Source of the DNA: an uncultured Solimonas sp.
GTDB taxonomy: Bacteria > Pseudomonadota > Gammaproteobacteria > Nevskiales > Nevskiaceae
DNA length: 64,000 bases
Reading direction: 5' to 3'
Assembly (NCBI GenBank): GCA_946478985.1
Contig: CAMLDZ010000001.1
Coordinates: 1 to 64,000 of the forward strand
Position 1 is the stretch's first letter. Every line of letters starts with the position of its first letter. Under the pieces are notes generated by a model. The model did not search any database, was not told the DNA's origin, and saw only the letters and a list, made by a program, of their open reading frames with translations. Of this stretch, positions 35,621 through 44,362 are shown piece after piece. Position numbers and translations under genes: made by a program.

Positions 35621-35776
35621 CTTACAGCATCCGGCGGGCCGGCGAGGCGGCCTTAAGACATTTGTGCGGTCACTGGCGTCGGCGCAAAGGCTCGCGACAG
35701 ACCGCATGGCGCGGCATGCCAGGCCTGCCGAGAGACCTTAGACGCCTTCCTCGGCCGCCTGGCGGCGGCGCCCGGC

Positions 35777-36895
35777 TCAGACGCCGACGGTGGCAGCCTG
35801 CCCGACCAGGGCGCCCGGCGCGTTCTGCCAGTCCGGCCAGCCGGCCTCGGCATTCTGGCGTGCTGCACGGGCACGCTCTTCGGTAGTGGCGAATTCAAGA
35901 TCCCAGCGCTTCAGCGCCGGCTTGATGATCAGGCCGTGCCACAGTGGTGGCACCAGCGCCGTGAGGAAGCAGACGAACACGCTCGGCATGATGATGCCTT
36001 CACGATGCGGCGCCAGCTTGTAGTACTCCTGATACGAGTTCAGGTGGTGATCGGCGTGGTTGGTGATCTCGAACGCGCAGGTGCGCGAGAACCAGCCGAG
36101 ATGATTCCAGACGTGACGACGGCCAATCGGCGCGCCTTTGACGCGGATCAGGCCGTAATGCTGGAAGTAGTTGAACGACTCCACCCAGCAGCGCGCGACG
36201 ATCTGCGCCGCGAACGCCAGACCGACCGCAAGCCAGCCACCGATCGCAAAGATCGCCGCATGGAACAGCGCCAGCGCCAGCAATGCGCGGTAGCCACGAT
36301 GGCGAATGTTCCACGCGCTCATGCCGCGCTTGCGCAGCGCGCGGCCTTCCATCTTCTGCGCGAACAGGGTGCTGTGCACCAGCGAGCGGCCGGTGAAGGT
36401 ATACAGATCCAGGCCGCGTTTGGCGGTATCGCCATCTTCCTCGGTGGCGACATCGATGTGATGATTGATCACGTGGCCGATGTCGCGCGTGCAATCCAGA
36501 TAGCACAACTGCACGTAATGACCGACGAAGCGCGAGAGCGAACTGCGCATGTGGTAGAGCTCATGCGAGGCCGGCACCAGCGGCACCACGCCCAGCCAGG
36601 CCACGCTCAGCACGGCGCCGAGCATCTGCCAGCCGCTGAGTTCGTACGTCGCCACGGTCCAGGCCAGCACGAAATACTGCGCCAGCGGGCCGACCGAGCA
36701 GATCCACACGGGAATGTTGGCCAGCAAGGCATTCGACATCCGCCGCTGGCTGAGATCGACGCCAACGATCGTGTCCAGCAGTGCCAGGATCGGAAAGCTC
36801 GCGATGCCGATCCATACGAAATTGCCACCCGCGAGCAGCCCCGCAATGCTGGCCGCCAGAACGGCGACCGGCGTCCAATACTTCAGATAGTCCAT
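35777..36895 (-). CDS. AlkB/XylM-type membrane di-iron hydroxylase
   Basis: The 372-residue integral membrane protein has the eight-histidine set of the alkane hydroxylase/xylene monooxygenase family: HELYH (111-115), HVINHH (141-146), NYFQHYGL (242-249) and NHADHH (279-284). Several hydrophobic helices lie before and between. The length and NYFQHYGL recall XylM/CymAa as much as AlkB (about 400 residues, with NY-EHYGL), so both alkane and aromatic side-chain substrates are possible. The start at 36895 has GGAGG six bases upstream; a longer frame from 37036 lacks one. No rubredoxin or reductase gene is adjacent, so electron partners must be elsewhere. A divergent MerR gene shares the promoter region. 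Confidence 0.88.
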   Translation of the reverse strand: MDYLKYWTPVAVLAASIAGLLAGGNFVWIGIASFPILALLDTIVGVDLSQRRMSNALLANIPVWICSVGPLAQYFVLAWTVATYELSGWQMLGAVLSVAWLGVVPLVPASHELYHMRSSLSRFVGHYVQLCYLDCTRDIGHVINHHIDVATEEDGDTAKRGLDLYTFTGRSLVHSTLFAQKMEGRALRKRGMSAWNIRHRGYRALLALALFHAAIFAIGGWLAVGLAFAAQIVARCWVESFNYFQHYGLIRVKGAPIGRRHVWNHLGWFSRTCAFEITNHADHHLNSYQEYYKLAPHREGIIMPSVFVCFLTALVPPLWHGLIIKPALKRWDLEFATTEERARAARQNAEAGWPDWQNAPGALVGQAATVGV

Positions 36896-36980
36896 GTCTC
36901 TCCTCCGCTTCGAATATTGATCAACCGCCGCATCCGGCCCTGCCAGGGAGCGCCGCCACGCCAGTTGCATAACCTTATAA

Positions 36981-37080
36981 TGCATAAACGTGTAGTTCAA
37001 TTGTTTATTATGAGATAACTGACGAACGGTCTCCAAAGACCTGAGGGCAAGCAGGCACGCAGTGCATTAACATGTAGTTC
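36981..37080. promoter_or_regulatory. Direct repeats in the hydroxylase/merR intergenic region
   Basis: Two 18-base copies, 36981-36998 and 37063-37080, agree at 16 positions (TGCAT-A/T-AAC-G/A-TGTAGTTC) and lie 82 bp apart. The first overlaps a candidate minus-strand promoter (TTGAAC at 36995-37000, TATAAG at 36974-36979) and a flanking inverted pair ATAAAC (36984) and GTTTAT (37003). The second is 40 bp before the merR ATG. Each contains an AAC...GTT dyad. These look like binding sites of the divergent MerR regulator. Confidence 0.55.
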
Positions 37081-37119
37081 GCCTGCCTTTGCGCATGGCA
37101 TCGAACTGGTTTTATCCCT

Positions 37120-37824
37120 ATGAAAATGCAGGAATTAGAACGCCGCACCGGCGTCAGCCGGCAGATGGTCCAGTTCTATCTGGCGCATGGCCTGCTTCCG
37201 GAGCCGCTGCGCCCCAAGCCCAATGTGGCGGTCTACAACGAGGAACACGTGCGGGCGATCGAGGCGATTCGCCGCCTGCAGACCGAAGGCCGATTGACGA
37301 TTCAGGAGATCAAGCAGGCGCTGAGCGGCGTGGCCGCCAAGAGTCCCGGGCAGATGGCGGCGCTGCCGCATCTGGACGCCTTGTTCGCGGCTCGCGCCGG
37401 CGTCGATTCCAAGCTGGTACCGATCCGCTCGCTCGAGACCCGCAACCCGCGCGCCGCCGAAGATGCACAGCGCCTGATGGAGATCGGCGCGATCCAGATC
37501 CGCGCCGAAAGCGGCGAGCCGCATCTGTCGATGCTGGATGCGCAGATCGTTGCCACCTGGGGCGACATGCGGCTCGCCGGCTTCAACGAGGAGCGCGGCT
37601 TCGAACCGGAGATCGTGTCGATGTACATCAAGGCCGCGCGCGAGCTCGCTGCGGCCGAGATCGATCTCTTCAACTCGCGCATCGGCGCCGATGTGCCGGT
37701 CGAAAAGCGCGCGACGATGGCCGAGACGGCCAGCAAACTGATGCTCAACGTCTTCACCGTGCTGCGCATGAAGGCGGAAATCGAAGCCTTCCGCCAGGCC
37801 GAGGAAAACGCTTCGGCCGCCTAG
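37120..37824 (+). CDS. MerR-family regulator divergent from the hydroxylase
   Basis: The 234-residue protein has an N-terminal MerR DNA-binding domain (QELERRTGVSRQMVQFYLAH, VAVYNEEHVRAIEAIRRLQ, LTIQEIKQAL) and a long C-terminal effector part without metal-binding Cys residues. That part is helical and unrecognised, rather long for the family. It is divergent from the AlkB/XylM-like gene over a 224-bp region with repeated operator-like elements, so it is the probable regulator, perhaps sensing hydrocarbons. An ATG at 37126 is a second possible start. The stop overlaps the convergent rsmB stop by 4 bases. Confidence 0.85.
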   Translation: MKMQELERRTGVSRQMVQFYLAHGLLPEPLRPKPNVAVYNEEHVRAIEAIRRLQTEGRLTIQEIKQALSGVAAKSPGQMAALPHLDALFAARAGVDSKLVPIRSLETRNPRAAEDAQRLMEIGAIQIRAESGEPHLSMLDAQIVATWGDMRLAGFNEERGFEPEIVSMYIKAARELAAAEIDLFNSRIGADVPVEKRATMAETASKLMLNVFTVLRMKAEIEAFRQAEENASAA

Positions 37825-39095
37825 CGGCGACGCACGAAGCGCGCCGCGAAAAAGCCGTCGGTGCGGTGCCGGTGCGGCAGCAGCACCAGCTCGTCGCCGC
37901 GCAGGGCCAGGCCGCCGGTGGCCACGCCGCCCTGTTCGAGGGCCGCCGCCGCCGGCTCCATGGCAAACGCCGGCGCGCCGCCCAGCCAGGCAGCGACGAC
38001 CGCCTGATTCTCGTCCGGCAGCACGCTGCAGGTGGCGTAGATCAGGCGTCCGCCCGGCCGCACCAGCCCGGCCGCGGCGCCGAGGATTTGCTGCTGCTGG
38101 ACTGCCAGCGCGCCCAGATCCGGCACACGCAGGCGCAGATCCGGCTGGCGCCGCCAGGTACCGGAGCCTGAGCAGGGCGCGTCGACCAGCACCGCGTCGA
38201 AAGTGCCGGCCTGCTCGCGCAGCCAGGTCGCATCCGGCAGCGTTCGCGTGCGCACGATGTCCAGTCCGGCGCGGCGGGCACGTTCCGGCAGCCGCGCCAG
38301 CCGGCTGGCACTGATGTCCAGCGCCCACAGTTCCCCGCGGTTCTGCATCGAGGCGCCGAGCGCCAAGGTCTTGCCGCCGGCCCCGGCGCAGAAATCGGCG
38401 ACCCGCTCGCCGCGGCGGGCGCCGACCAGCGCCGCAAGCAATTGACTGCCCTCGTCCTGTGGCTCGACCAGGCCATCGCGGTAGGCCCGCGTTGCCGCCA
38501 GCGGGCCGCGCTGCGGCAGGCGCAGTCCCCACGGCGACCACGGGGTGGGCGCGGCGGTGATGCCTTCCGCCTGCAGGGCCGCGAGCGCGGTTTCGCGATC
38601 GGTTTTCAGCAGGTTGACGCGCAGGTCGACGCTGGCCTCGGCGTTCAGGGCTGCTGCCAGCGCCCGGCCTTCGGCATCGCCGTAATGCTGCTGCCAGCGC
38701 GCCCACCACTGCGGTGGCACATTGGCGCCGGCCGCATCGCTCACGGCCGGCGCGGTGCGCAGCCGCTCGCTCAGCGCCACGGCGTCGATGCAGCCCAGGG
38801 TTTCCAGATGCGCGGCATCCACCAGACCGCGATCCAGGGCGTGCAGCGCCAGCAGCGTCTCCGGACGGTCGTCGGCTCCGGCCAGCTCGCGCAGGCGCAT
38901 GGCGTCGCGCAGCACGCCGTAGATCAAAGTGTTGAGCTGGGCACGATCGCGCCCGCCCATTTCGCGGTGCTCGCGAAACCAGGTTTGCAGCGTTGCATCG
39001 GCGAGCTGCCGGTGATGCCAGATCGCCTCGAGCACCGCGATCGCCGCGCGCCAGTGCGCGTAGCGCAGCCGACGCCCGGCTGGCTCGGCACTCAT
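37821..39095 (-). CDS. rsmB: RsmB-family rRNA cytosine-C5 methyltransferase
   Basis: The 424-residue protein is an RsmB/NOP2-type methyltransferase, close in length to E. coli RsmB (429), which makes m5C967 in 16S rRNA. A NusB-like N-terminal RNA-binding part is followed by a SAM-binding DFCAGAGGKTLALG, then the catalytic segments PCSGSG (about Cys308) and YATCSVLPDENQ (about Cys355). QDEGSQL is also conserved. It is convergent with merR and shares its stop region. The exact target base cannot be read from sequence. Confidence 0.88.
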   Translation of the reverse strand: MSAEPAGRRLRYAHWRAAIAVLEAIWHHRQLADATLQTWFREHREMGGRDRAQLNTLIYGVLRDAMRLRELAGADDRPETLLALHALDRGLVDAAHLETLGCIDAVALSERLRTAPAVSDAAGANVPPQWWARWQQHYGDAEGRALAAALNAEASVDLRVNLLKTDRETALAALQAEGITAAPTPWSPWGLRLPQRGPLAATRAYRDGLVEPQDEGSQLLAALVGARRGERVADFCAGAGGKTLALGASMQNRGELWALDISASRLARLPERARRAGLDIVRTRTLPDATWLREQAGTFDAVLVDAPCSGSGTWRRQPDLRLRVPDLGALAVQQQQILGAAAGLVRPGGRLIYATCSVLPDENQAVVAAWLGGAPAFAMEPAAAALEQGGVATGGLALRGDELVLLPHRHRTDGFFAARFVRRR

Positions 39096-39255
39096 GAGCG
39101 GGCCTCGGGCACGATCAAAAAACGACCGTTCATCGGCTGGCCACCACTATCCATTGTGTTTTGTCAATCCCGGTGACACGATCGGTCGTGGTCGGCAGCC
39201 ACGGACAGGGGGTTCGCGGCGCCGCCTCATTTCGTCGTTTTGATAGGAGATCGTC

Positions 39256-39318
39256 ATGGCTGCTGCCAAGAAAGCTGCGAAAAAGGCTGCTCCGAAGAAA
39301 GCCGCGAAGAAGAAGTAA
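39256..39318 (+). CDS. 20-residue Lys/Ala peptide, histone-tail-like
   Basis: A small open frame reads ATG then only Ala, Lys and one Pro for 20 codons to TAA (MAAAKKAAKKAAPKKAAKKK). AGGAG lies about 8 bases before the ATG, and a strong terminator starts 27 bp after the stop, so it looks like an independent gene rather than a shadow. The repeated AAKK/APKK motifs resemble the C-terminal tails of H1-like bacterial chromosomal proteins such as AlgP, Hc1 and BpH1, but no fold accompanies it. It might bind nucleic acid or ribosomes; this is inference. Confidence 0.65.
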   Translation: MAAAKKAAKKAAPKKAAKKK

Positions 39319-39344
39319 CGCCGAAGTATCCGGCCCGCTTTAAT

Positions 39345-39379
39345 TGGGCGTGACGCCGCAAGCGTCACGCCCATTTTTT
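39345..39379 (+). terminator. Rho-independent terminator of the Lys/Ala peptide gene
   Basis: A perfect 12-bp stem, GGGCGTGACGC with its complement (39345-39356 and 39362-39373), a five-base loop and a following TTTTTT run end the plus-strand transcript of the small gene. The minus-strand DUF423 gene lies just beyond it. Confidence 0.88.
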
Positions 39380-39388
39380 GTCAGCGCT

Positions 39389-39757
39389 TCAGCGCTCGCG
39401 CCAGACCGCCACGAGCAGCGCCGCCCAGCCGATCAGGAACAACAGCCCGCCGAACGGCGTCACCGCACCCAGCACGCGGACGCCGCTGAGGGCGAGCAGG
39501 TAGAGGCTGCCGGAAAACAGCAACACGCCGCCGGCGAAACAGGCACCAGCCACGGTCAGCGGCACGCTGGCCGATTGCCGCGCCCACAAGCCGATCAGCA
39601 GCAGGGCGCCGGCGTGATAGAACTGATACTCGACGCCGGTTTTCCACACCGCCAGCATCTCCGGCGCCAGGCGCGCACGCAGGGCATGCGCGCCGAAGGC
39701 GCCGAACGCAACGCCGAGCAAGCCGTACACGGCACCCAGACTCATCCACAGTTTCAT
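39389..39757 (-). CDS. DUF423 family small membrane protein (YgdD-like)
   Basis: The 122-residue protein has four transmembrane helices, with the conserved opening GAVYGLLGVAFGAFGAHALR, then KTGVEYQFYHAGALLLIG and FSGSLYLLALSG. This is the usual DUF423/YgdD pattern. The start overlaps the previous gene as ATGA (39754-39757), so translation is coupled. Its function is unknown. Confidence 0.93.
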   Translation of the reverse strand: MKLWMSLGAVYGLLGVAFGAFGAHALRARLAPEMLAVWKTGVEYQFYHAGALLLIGLWARQSASVPLTVAGACFAGGVLLFSGSLYLLALSGVRVLGAVTPFGGLLFLIGWAALLVAVWRER

Positions 39758-40935
39758 CTTGGCGATTCCATCACGGTGAAGCGGATTCCGGCGCGCTGCA
39801 GGCGCTCGATCAGCACATTGCCCATCGCCTGCACCGGCGTCAGGCAGCCGGCGCTGCGCGGCAGACGATCGAAGGCCAGACATTGTGCGGCCTCGGCGAT
39901 CATCTTGGCCGTCTCGCCGTAGCCCGGATCGCCGCCGGCAACCTCGCAACGCACCTGCTGCCCCCCGCCCTCGCCGATGAACACCACCTTGAACCAGGAT
40001 TTGGCGCGTACATCCGCATCCGGTCCCTGGCCACTGCCGCGCAGCTTGAGCAGGCGCTGTCGCGTCAGTTTGAATTGCGCCGCGGCCAGCAGCGCCGCGG
40101 TGCCGCCGAGCATCTGCAGCACCGAACCGAATTTCTTCAGCTGCACGTAGTGGCCGTAGCGGAAATCGGGCCCGTAGCGCTCGATCGCTGCGGCGCTGCG
40201 GCGGACGATCTGCGGATCGATCGTCGGCAGCGGCAGCGCCCAGGCGCCGAGTTCACCGACATAGCGCAGCCCGCCGCCGGTGCTGCCGATGCGCCGATCG
40301 ACCGGCCACCCTTCGTGGCGGCGGCGCTCGCGCCGGACGGCACCGTACTGGCGCATGCGCGACATGGCCAGCAGCGCCGAGTGCAGGGTTCCGCCGGAGA
40401 ACTGGCCGCCGGCGCGGACGTAGGCGCGCACGCGCAGCGGCACGTCAACCGGCAGCTGCTGCACGGTGAACCAGCAGCCCAGATCATGCGGAATGCTATC
40501 GAATCCGCAGCAATGGACGATGCGCGCGCCGCTGCTGCGGGCCATGTCGTGGTAACGCAGCCACATGCGATCGACGAACTCCGGCTCGCCGCTGAGATCG
40601 ACATAGTCGGTGCCGGCCGCCGCACAAGCCGCCACCAGCGGTTCGCCGAGCGTCAGATATGGGCCGGCCGTGCTGATGATGACGCGCGCCTGCCCGGCGA
40701 GCCGTGCCAGCGCTTCCGCATCGCCGCTGTCCGCCTCCAGTACCGGCAGCGCACGCCAGCGCGGCTGTCGCGCGGCGAGCCGCGCACGCAGCTGCCTGAG
40801 CTTGTCCGGCGCTCGTCCGGCCAGCGCCCAGCGCAAGGAATCGTCGCCGTGCTGGGCCAGGTATTCGGCCACCAGCTGGCCGGTGAACCCGCTCGCGCCG
40901 AACAGCACGATGTCGTAATCGCGGCTCTTGGCCAT
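39754..40935 (-). CDS. Saccharopine-dehydrogenase-like / trans-acting enoyl reductase family protein
   Basis: The 393-residue protein has an N-terminal Rossmann site GASGFTGQLVAEYL (residues 11-24) followed by WALAGRAPDKL, GTDYVDLSGEPEF and IVHCCGFDSIPHDLG, as in the COG3268 group that includes mycobacterial trans-acting enoyl reductase Rv2953. In that group the enzyme reduces lipid intermediates. The start at 40935 has a GAGGAG ribosome-binding site. It is coupled to DUF423 downstream. The physiological substrate is unknown. Confidence 0.85.
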   Translation of the reverse strand: MAKSRDYDIVLFGASGFTGQLVAEYLAQHGDDSLRWALAGRAPDKLRQLRARLAARQPRWRALPVLEADSGDAEALARLAGQARVIISTAGPYLTLGEPLVAACAAAGTDYVDLSGEPEFVDRMWLRYHDMARSSGARIVHCCGFDSIPHDLGCWFTVQQLPVDVPLRVRAYVRAGGQFSGGTLHSALLAMSRMRQYGAVRRERRRHEGWPVDRRIGSTGGGLRYVGELGAWALPLPTIDPQIVRRSAAAIERYGPDFRYGHYVQLKKFGSVLQMLGGTAALLAAAQFKLTRQRLLKLRGSGQGPDADVRAKSWFKVVFIGEGGGQQVRCEVAGGDPGYGETAKMIAEAAQCLAFDRLPRSAGCLTPVQAMGNVLIERLQRAGIRFTVMESPR

Positions 40936-40985
40936 CGCCCTCTCCTCGATCGCACGGCGCATGGCCGCTCAGTGTTGCGGCGCGC

Positions 40986-41579
40986 TCAGCGCACAAAGCC
41001 GCGGGCGCCGGTCTCGACCTCGGTCACCCGGCCGTTGTCGAGCCGCACGATGCGCATCAATCGCGCCGGGCCGAAGTTATAGACCCACTCCTCGCGGTAG
41101 ACGAACTCCCAGGCCGGCGGCGCATGGCGCGGATCGTAGACACGCTGATAGCGATCCAGCGGCACCTGCAGGAAATCGGCGCTGCGCGTCAGCGGCTCCC
41201 CGCATTGGGCGATCAGGCGATATTTGGCGATGCCGGGCGTGATGCCGCCGCTGCAGTCGCCGGGGTCCGCCGCTGCAAAGCCATAACCCTCGGTGTCGAT
41301 CCGCTGCAGGCGGCCCTGACGAAAGCGCAGCACGCGCAGCAGCTGGCTGCTGCCGAAGTTGTACGTCCATTGCTCGACCTGTCCCAGATAGCCGGCCGCC
41401 GCCCCGTAGGGCTGCGGCCAGACATCCCGATACGCCGGCTCGCCACAGGCGGCCAGTACCTCGGCGGCGGTCGTGCCCACGCTCGTCAGCCGCGAGCCGC
41501 AGCGCATCGAATCGAGCGCCTGCGCGGGCACTGCCGGCAGCAGGGCAAACAGCAGCAGCATGAACGGGGCGAACTTCAT
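40986..41579 (-). CDS. Secreted tandem DUF2845 protein
   Basis: The 197-residue protein has a Sec signal peptide ending near ...VPAQA. The mature part contains two related units, SMRCGSRLTSVGTTAAEVLAACGEP / QWTYNFGSSQLLRVLRFRQGRL and KYRLIAQCGEP / EWVYNFGPARLMRIVRLDNGRV, matching the DUF2845 repeat. Pairs of Cys suggest periplasmic disulfides. No function is known. It is divergent from the dsbD-like gene by 79 bp. Confidence 0.88.
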   Translation of the reverse strand: MKFAPFMLLLFALLPAVPAQALDSMRCGSRLTSVGTTAAEVLAACGEPAYRDVWPQPYGAAAGYLGQVEQWTYNFGSSQLLRVLRFRQGRLQRIDTEGYGFAAADPGDCSGGITPGIAKYRLIAQCGEPLTRSADFLQVPLDRYQRVYDPRHAPPAWEFVYREEWVYNFGPARLMRIVRLDNGRVTEVETGARGFVR

Positions 41580-41658
41580 CGGTATCCTGCGCGAACCGGC
41601 ATCCCGCTTTGCGGGTCTTTAGTGCCGCCCATTAGACCGCGTCCGCCCGTCCGACTCC

Positions 41659-43743
41659 ATGTCCGTCCTGATGTCCCGCGCCCTGCTCTTGCTGAGCCTG
41701 CTGCTGTCCGTATCGGCGGCGCGGGCCCAGGCAGCGCCACAGAATCCCGTCGAAGCCGAACTGGTCGCCGAAACGCAAAGCCTGCAGGCAGGCACCACAC
41801 AATGGGTGGCGCTACGCCTGCGCCCGGAGCCGCAATGGCACGTCTACTGGCGCAATCCGGGCGACTCGGGCATTCCCACGCGCATCGACTGGAGCCTGCC
41901 CGAGGGCGTGCAGGCCGGCGCGATCCACTGGCCGGCGCCGCACAGCTTCCGCCTCGGCGATCTCGTCAACTACGGTTACGGCGAGGAAACGCTGCATCTG
42001 GTGCCGCTCACTCTCGCGGGCGATCTGCGCGGCACGGTGACACTGAAAGCGACGGCGAAATGGCTGGTCTGCAAGGACATCTGCATTCCCGGCAGCGCCG
42101 ATCTGCAGTTGCAGCTGCCGGTCGACGCCGGAGCCGGAGCGCCATCGTCGTGGGCCAAGGCCTTCACGCAGGCACGTGCGCAACTGCCGCAGCCGGGCAC
42201 GGACTGGCCGGCGCATTTCGCAGTGGCCGGCGACAGCGTCTCCCTGGCGCTTGCACATCCCGGCCTCGCACCGGGCACCGCCGTCCAGTTCTATGCCTAC
42301 GCCGCCGACCTGCTCGATCACGCGGCGGCGCCGCGCCTCGCCATCGACGACGCCGGCCTGCGCCTGAGCCAGCGGCGCTCCAGCTATTTCACCGCGGCCC
42401 CGGCGACGGTCGACGGCGTGCTGGTCATCGGCGACGGCAAGCAGCGGCGCGCCTACGAGATCAGCGCGCAGCCCGGCGAGGTGCCACCGGTCGGCGCGGC
42501 ACCGCATGAGGCGGCGGTGGTCAACGGCAGCATGCAGGCCGCAGCGCCGGGCACGCCGGATCGGACCACCGTCGCGCCGCTGGGCCTGCTGGCGGTGCTC
42601 GGCCTGGCTTTCGTGGGCGGCCTGATCCTCAACCTGATGCCCTGCGTGTTTCCGGTGCTGTCGCTCAAGGCGCTGGCGATCGCCCGCGCCGGCCCGGCCG
42701 GTGAGCGCCGCCAGGCTTTCGCCTATAGCGCCGGCGTGATCGTCTCCTGCGTCGCCGCGGCGCTGGCGATCCTGGCCTTGCGCGGTGCCGGCGAGGCGGT
42801 CGGCTGGGGCTTTCAATTGCAGTCGCCGGTGTTCGTCGGCGCGCTCGCCTACCTGCTGTTCGCGCTCGGCCTGTCACTGTCGGGCCACGCGCCGTTCGGC
42901 GCGCGACTGATGGGCGTCGGCCAGAAGCTCACGGAAAGCGGCGGCCTGACCGGCGCCTTCTTCACCGGCGTGCTCGCGGTGGTGGTCGCCAGCCCTTGCA
43001 CCGCGCCGTTCATGGGCACCGCGCTCGGCTATGCGCTGACGCAGCCGCCGCTGCACGCGGTCGCAGTGTTCGCCGTGCTCGGCGCCGGCCTGGCGCTGCC
43101 GTTCCTGCTGCTGGGCCTGGTGCCGTCGCTGGCCCGTCTGCTGCCGAAGCCCGGCGCCTGGATGGAACGCTTCAAGCAGCTGATGGCCTTCCCGCTCTAT
43201 CTGACGGTGGTCTGGCTGTTGTGGGTGCTGGCGCGCCAGCTCGATGTCGGCGCCGCCGCACAGCTCGGCGTCGGCCTGGTGCTGATCGCCTTCATGCTCT
43301 GGCTCGGCGCCGCCAAGGGTCTGCTGGTATCGCTCCTCAAGCTCGCCGCGCTGGCCGGCGCGATCGCGCTGCTGATCGGGCTCTCGCGCAACGCAGCGCC
43401 AGCCGCGACGGCGATGGTGCAACCCTGGTCGGCGCAGCGTGTCGCCGAACTGCGGGCCGAAGGCCGCACTATCTTCGTCGACTTCACCGCCGACTGGTGC
43501 CTGAGCTGCAAGCTCAATGAACGCGTCGCGCTGCACGCCGAATCGGTGCAGGCGGCGCTGCGGCTGCGCGATGCGCAGGTGCTGGTGGCCGACTGGACGC
43601 GTGCCGATCCGGCGATCACCGCCGAGCTGGCGCGCTTCGGCCGCAGCGGCGTACCGCTCTACCTCGTCTACGCGCGCGGCGGCGAGCCGAAGATCCTGCC
43701 GCAGCTGCTGACTCCCGATCTCATCATCGATGCCCTCGACTAA
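41659..43743 (+). CDS. DsbD/ScsB-type thiol:disulfide interchange protein
   Basis: The 694-residue protein carries electrons from cytosolic thioredoxin to the periplasm. It has a signal peptide, an N-terminal beta domain with a CKDIC motif, an eight-helix DsbD membrane core with the two active Cys residues in MPCVFPVL and ASPCTAPFM, and a C-terminal thioredoxin-like domain with FTADWCLSCKLN (Cys614, Cys617). The N-terminal region fits ScsB/DipZ-like proteins rather than classic DsbD. It is followed by a redoxin gene 4 bp on, a likely partner. Confidence 0.92.
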   Translation: MSVLMSRALLLLSLLLSVSAARAQAAPQNPVEAELVAETQSLQAGTTQWVALRLRPEPQWHVYWRNPGDSGIPTRIDWSLPEGVQAGAIHWPAPHSFRLGDLVNYGYGEETLHLVPLTLAGDLRGTVTLKATAKWLVCKDICIPGSADLQLQLPVDAGAGAPSSWAKAFTQARAQLPQPGTDWPAHFAVAGDSVSLALAHPGLAPGTAVQFYAYAADLLDHAAAPRLAIDDAGLRLSQRRSSYFTAAPATVDGVLVIGDGKQRRAYEISAQPGEVPPVGAAPHEAAVVNGSMQAAAPGTPDRTTVAPLGLLAVLGLAFVGGLILNLMPCVFPVLSLKALAIARAGPAGERRQAFAYSAGVIVSCVAAALAILALRGAGEAVGWGFQLQSPVFVGALAYLLFALGLSLSGHAPFGARLMGVGQKLTESGGLTGAFFTGVLAVVVASPCTAPFMGTALGYALTQPPLHAVAVFAVLGAGLALPFLLLGLVPSLARLLPKPGAWMERFKQLMAFPLYLTVVWLLWVLARQLDVGAAAQLGVGLVLIAFMLWLGAAKGLLVSLLKLAALAGAIALLIGLSRNAAPAATAMVQPWSAQRVAELRAEGRTIFVDFTADWCLSCKLNERVALHAESVQAALRLRDAQVLVADWTRADPAITAELARFGRSGVPLYLVYARGGEPKILPQLLTPDLIIDALD

Positions 43744-43747
43744 TGCC

Positions 43748-44362
43748 ATGAACCGACTCCTGCGCCTCGCCCCCCGCCTGCTGACGATCTGCCTGCTGCC
43801 GCTGGCGATGCAGGCCCACGCCGCCGTGAAGATCGGCCTTCCGGCTCCTGATTTCAAAGCAACCGACAGCAAGGGCAAGACGGTGCGGCTGTCCGACTTC
43901 GCCGGCAAGGTCGTCATCCTGGAATGGACCAATCACGAATGTCCGTTCGTGAAGAAGCACTACGACAGCGGCAACATGCAATCGCTGCAGCGCGGCGCGC
44001 AGGCACAGGGCATGGTCTGGCTCAGCGTGATCTCGTCGGCACCCGGCAAGCAGGGCCATGTCGACGGCAAGCAGGCCGATGAACTCAGCATCAACCGCGG
44101 CGCCAAGCCGACGCACGTGCTGCTCGACCCCAAGGGCGATCTGGGCCACAGCTTCGAAGCCATCACCACGCCCAATCTTTACGTCATCAATACGCGCGGC
44201 ACGCTGGTGTATGCCGGCGCGATCGACAGCATCGACTCCAGCGATCCCGCCGACGTTGCCCGGGCCGAGCCCTATGTGATCAACGCCGTCACCGACATCA
44301 TCAACGCGCGGCCGGTGAAGAAGCCGCTGACCAAGCCGTACGGCTGCCCGATCAAGTACTGA
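43748..44362 (+). CDS. Secreted redoxin (AhpC/TSA-like) with a single active Cys
   Basis: The 204-residue protein has a signal peptide (cleavage near AHA-AVK) and a peroxiredoxin/TlpA-type fold starting with IGLPAPDFKATDSKGK. The active loop is NHECPFVKKHY with a lone Cys65, followed by the family-typical SSAPGKQGHVDGKQAD. There is no CxxC, so a resolving thiol must come from a partner. Translational spacing with the dsbD-like gene (4 bp) suggests that it supplies the electrons. An upstream ATG at 43730 overlaps dsbD. It ends in a TGATG overlap with the next gene. Confidence 0.88.
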   Translation: MNRLLRLAPRLLTICLLPLAMQAHAAVKIGLPAPDFKATDSKGKTVRLSDFAGKVVILEWTNHECPFVKKHYDSGNMQSLQRGAQAQGMVWLSVISSAPGKQGHVDGKQADELSINRGAKPTHVLLDPKGDLGHSFEAITTPNLYVINTRGTLVYAGAIDSIDSSDPADVARAEPYVINAVTDIINARPVKKPLTKPYGCPIKY

